From: Saccharomycopsis phalli
Lineage: Eukaryota > Ascomycota > Saccharomycetes > Ascoideales > Saccharomycopsidaceae
Length of the DNA stretch: 64,000 nt
Reading direction: 5' to 3'
Assembly: GCA_020342235.1 (NCBI GenBank)
Contig: CP073217.1
Location: 682,001 to 746,000, forward strand
Under the pieces are notes generated by a model. That model did not search any database. It was given only the letters and a program-made list of their open reading frames with translations, and was not told the origin of the DNA. Below, piece by piece: positions 62,375-64,000 of the stretch. Position 1 is the first letter of the stretch. The number at the start of each line of letters is the position of its first letter. A program made the translations under genes and the position numbers.

Positions 62375-64000
62375 CTACGCCTCTCGAAACAACACCTTCC
62401 TCTTCAGCTCACCACCAGCCTTGAGCAGCTTGGCATGCCACACAAACTGCCGCAATTTCTCCCTCTCTTGCGCCGAACTGCACCCACTGGCCAACAGCCG
62501 TTCGTCGTGAAGCCCCACTAACAGAGACTCGTCCTTTTCATCATGGTCGGGATACTCGTCTGCCAAGTACCGTGACGATCGGCCCAAGCTTCCAGCCAAC
62601 GTCTGTCGTGAAAGCTCGTTGAGAAACCGCGAAAGCTCGCTTGCAATGTGCGTGGCACTGTGCTCTGGCTGGCGGCTCGATTCCGCTAGCCAGCTCTCCA
62701 TGGTGAGCTGGAGCGCACGTGCCGGAGCCATGGTGCCCACGTGCAAGTCAAACGACACGGTGCTGTAGCCCTCAGGAACCTCCATGAACAAGCTGCGGAG
62801 ATCCGGCACGGTTTCACGGCGGCGGAGCTGTGGGGACCGCGTGATGAACCGGAACAACTCGTCGATAATGCAGAGCATCTCGCGCTGGCGGATGTTCCGC
62901 TCTCGAGGAAGAAGCTCCGGCTCATAGTCGCTCAGTTGCGGCACGCGCAGCTGCCAAAACTCGTGGAGACGGCTTGCGACGAGCGAAATCGTGCGGTTAT
63001 CCACGCCACGGTGAAGTGCCACTTGCTGAACAAGCGACTCGAGCCGGGTGAGAATGGTCTCAATTTCCTGGTTGGATTCCCAGTGGCTTATTTCGCGTCG
63101 GTATGGGGCAAGTTCCGCGTTTTCTGGCAGTAGCACCGGGTCATTTGCCATGCGGAATGCCTCTCGGCTCAAATCGTCGGGGCTTGATTCTTCCTGGCTT
63201 GATTCTTCCTGACTTAATTCGCCCTGACTCAATTCGCCCTGACTCAATTCGCCCTGACTCAATTCATGCCGACCCTCTCCCAGGTTACTTCTCCGGAAAT
63301 TCGGCGAAGACAGACCCATTGGCGGAGGAGAATGGATACGCGAATGAGGCCGGGAATGTGACCGCAGCCTCACCACCAGACTCGAGCTTTCTGCGTTGCG
63401 ACGCGTGTTTTCTAGCGTGGCTCTCGTATTTTCTAGCGTGGCTCTCGTGTTTTCTAATGTATTTCTCGTGCTTTCTAATGTGCTTCTCGTGCTGTTTGGC
63501 GGCTCCATGTCTGGCTCAGAACCCTCGTCGTCCACCGCTTGCTCATTCTGGCTGCTCCGAATATAACTGAGCGTGAAATTGTCCGCCAACGCATTGTTGT
63601 ACGTGTTAATGCTCGTCTGGTTCGTCAGCGAAGTGTCGGTATTGGCCACGCTGTTTGACCGACTTGACCGCAATATCCCATGGATCGGAGTCGTCCGCAC
63701 ATGTCCCGACGAATTATACCCTTGCTGGATCTCCACGGTTTCATCCACGTCTGTAAAGTTCACTGTACCAATATGCACAGGTGTGTGCCCAATGCTGCTG
63801 TCCGACTCGTGGCCCGGATCATCTATTCCGGACGGGGCGGGGGCCGGCTGCCGCCGGAAAATCGCCCCGCGCCGCCGCAAGGTCCCAAAGAACTCCGGAT
63901 CCAACACCTGGTCCTCAGGCACAATATGTGGACCGGGCAGCAGATTCTCCGGCAGATTATGGTGCTCGGGATCGCCTTCGCTCAGCCTTCGCTCGCTCCA
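62375..64000 (-). CDS. Unrecognised repeat-containing protein, 5' end beyond the window
   Basis: The minus-strand frame is open from the right edge to a stop at 62375 (at least 541 codons) with no ATG near the edge, so the start lies outside. The sequence is GC-rich. The N-terminal half is polar and disordered, with two short repeats: seven-residue TLENTRA units at about residues 150-178 (from 63922) and five-residue GELSQ/ESSQE units at about 215-245. The C-terminal half is predicted helical (WESNQEIETILTRLESLVQQ, SRLHEFWQLRVPQL, ASELSRFLNELSR) and ends basic (LKAGGELKRKVLFREA). There are no membrane segments or catalytic motifs. I do not recognise the family. Confidence 0.7.
   Translation of the reverse strand, partial: WSERRLSEGDPEHHNLPENLLPGPHIVPEDQVLDPEFFGTLRRRGAIFRRQPAPAPSGIDDPGHESDSSIGHTPVHIGTVNFTDVDETVEIQQGYNSSGHVRTTPIHGILRSSRSNSVANTDTSLTNQTSINTYNNALADNFTLSYIRSSQNEQAVDDEGSEPDMEPPNSTRSTLESTRNTLENTRATLENTRATLENTRRNAESSSLVVRLRSHSRPHSRIHSPPPMGLSSPNFRRSNLGEGRHELSQGELSQGELSQGELSQEESSQEESSPDDLSREAFRMANDPVLLPENAELAPYRREISHWESNQEIETILTRLESLVQQVALHRGVDNRTISLVASRLHEFWQLRVPQLSDYEPELLPRERNIRQREMLCIIDELFRFITRSPQLRRRETVPDLRSLFMEVPEGYSTVSFDLHVGTMAPARALQLTMESWLAESSRQPEHSATHIASELSRFLNELSRQTLAGSLGRSSRYLADEYPDHDEKDESLLVGLHDERLLASGCSSAQEREKLRQFVWHAKLLKAGGELKRKVLFREA
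63188..63261 (-). repeat. 15-bp coding repeat (ELSQG)
   Basis: About five 15-bp units encoding ELSQG or ESSQE inside the right-edge gene. The first three are nearly identical at the DNA level, which suggests recent expansion. Confidence 0.85.
63395..63494 (-). repeat. 21-bp coding repeat (TLENTRA)
   Basis: About four to five 21-bp units encoding seven-residue repeats of the TLENTRA/TLESTRN type within the disordered half of the right-edge gene. Confidence 0.8.

Overview
The window is nuclear DNA from a budding yeast (Saccharomycotina). The evidence is a run of mostly intronless genes with recognisable yeast orthologues (RIB4, EFR3, CAF20, TMA16, ATP12, PRE2, SEN1, RSC8, ADE3, AGE2, RPL3, ATG27, DAP1, MRPL40, CDC31, SPT14/GPI3, GCD1), one short intron with GTAAGT and TACTAAC signals, a class II tRNA-Ser, a GPI-type adhesin and a sigma-like solo LTR. 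Leucine is written mostly as TTG. The few CTG codons I checked lie at hydrophobic or conserved Leu positions (permease membrane segments, ADE3), so CTG is probably read as Leu; this is an inference. I cannot name the species.

Layout. 0.2-5.9 kb: RSC7/NPL6 with a 44-nt intron, then RIB4 divergent from EFR3. 5.9-17.8 kb: a gene-poor accessory block with a repeat-rich GLEYA/PA14-type adhesin, a secreted aspartyl protease, long AT-rich spacers and a decayed non-LTR retroelement (LINE-like) relic. 17.8-31.3 kb: a dense core of CAF20/TMA16 (divergent), ATP12, PRE2, a large NNK1-like kinase and SEN1. 31.3-36.4 kb: a second poor stretch with a solo LTR set beside tRNA-Ser(AGA) and an orphan membrane protein. 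36.4-53 kb: RSC8, an ACT-family permease, VFA1, ADE3, AGE2, RPL3, ATG27/DAP1 (divergent), MRPL40 and CDC31. 53-64 kb: GPI3/SPT14, an MFS drug/polyamine-type exporter, GCD1 and an unrecognised GC-rich gene running off the right edge, with many intergenic minisatellites and a dispersed repeat present twice.

Functional links. RSC7 and RSC8 are subunits of one remodeller (RSC). GPI3 makes the first intermediate of the anchor that the adhesin needs. RPL3, TMA16, CAF20, GCD1 and MRPL40 all serve ribosomes or translation. These are co-occurrences in a eukaryotic chromosome, not operons.

I found no clearly new multi-gene system. The most unusual items are the adhesin (alternating 36-residue repeats plus about 60 PNG(S/T) units), tandem duplications over the stop codons of the adhesin and PRE2, the solo LTR with intact target-site duplication next to a tRNA, the LINE-like relic, and two orphan genes.
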